64,000 bases of DNA from Cypionkella aquatica. Lineage in GTDB: Bacteria > Pseudomonadota > Alphaproteobacteria > Rhodobacterales > Rhodobacteraceae. Below are positions 63,976-64,000 of the stretch, one piece after another; positions within the stretch are counted from its first letter, which is position 1; the number at the start of each line of letters is the position of its first letter. The stretch covers positions 186,001-250,000 of the forward strand of contig NZ_BSPP01000004.1 of NCBI RefSeq assembly GCF_030161095.1. Direction: 5' to 3'. The translations under genes and the position numbers were made by a program. The notes beneath the pieces were generated by a model, which worked only from the letters and a program-made list of their open reading frames with translations, was not told the DNA's origin and searched no databases.

Positions 63976-64000
63976 ATGCCCCATATCTTCGCTTACATGC
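63976..64000 (+). CDS. Start of a gene cut by the right edge
   Basis: ATG at 63976 preceded by GGGAGAAG (63963-63970) opens MPHIFAYM and runs off the window. Eight residues are too few to name it. Confidence 0.5.

Overview
The window is a single stretch of chromosome-like DNA, about 60-65% GC and densely coding, from an alphaproteobacterium, most likely a member of the Rhodobacterales (Paracoccaceae/Roseobacteraceae). This rests on the family mix (DUF2794, IalB, type II lumazine synthase, fused CysN-CysC, a glpSTPQUV-type glycerol ABC importer as described in rhizobia), on a GTTC-N7-GTTC LexA box of the alphaproteobacterial type, and on TTGACT-type palindromes in front of iron genes. No rRNA, tRNA, insertion sequence, phage gene or CRISPR array was seen.

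Layout. 1-8245: housekeeping genes (dapD truncated by the left edge, a secreted phytase-like esterase, a LOG-family protein, beta-carbonic anhydrase, an M17 aminopeptidase next to an NlpC/P60 hydrolase, DUF2794). 8553-17764: asparaginase, IalB, a small LexA-controlled protein with a duplicated motif, ribH, rlmN, a fatty acid desaturase followed by a dienelactone hydrolase, a frameshifted EF-hand protein, a GNAT acetyltransferase, and a DUF1007/NicO metal transport pair. 17785-28651: the glycerol locus: glpR divergent from glpD-glpS-glpT-glpP-glpQ-(extra gene)-glpU-glpV, then glpK. 28785-37381: a divergon around a GntR regulator. Leftward are gntR, DUF3830, TIGR04076, an aldo/keto reductase and a substrate-binding protein; rightward are livG-livF-livH-livM and a FAD amine-oxidase-like gene. 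Nearly every junction is a 4-bp overlap, so this looks like one uptake and catabolic unit for an unidentified substrate. 37582-40440: cysD-cysNC (sulfate activation). 40516-52833: a ferric-siderophore locus: AraC regulator, TonB-dependent receptor, ABC exporter, siderophore-interacting reductase, fhuC, fhuD, double-length fhuB, and divergently exbB-exbD-tonB. 53059-57408: an AcrAB-like RND pump. 57463-64000: Gfa, a YcaQ-like glycosylase, an ArsR-SRPBCC-GFA operon, a DUF4139 protein, a class III aminotransferase and the first codons of one more gene.

Points that stand out: (i) a promoter with a LexA box filling the spacer between -35 and -10, ahead of a 97-residue protein made of two copies of one motif; (ii) an AT-richer foreign-looking gene inserted in the glycerol operon exactly at the start of glpU, with the first codons of glpU duplicated; (iii) complementary degeneration of the two glycerol-importer ATPases, leaving one canonical and one degenerate ATP site; (iv) 16-bp TGTCC-N6-GGACA palindromes placed 1-5 bp after three stop codons; (v) two multi-branched palindromic elements in intergenic DNA; (vi) the GntR divergon with TGTGATCA operators.
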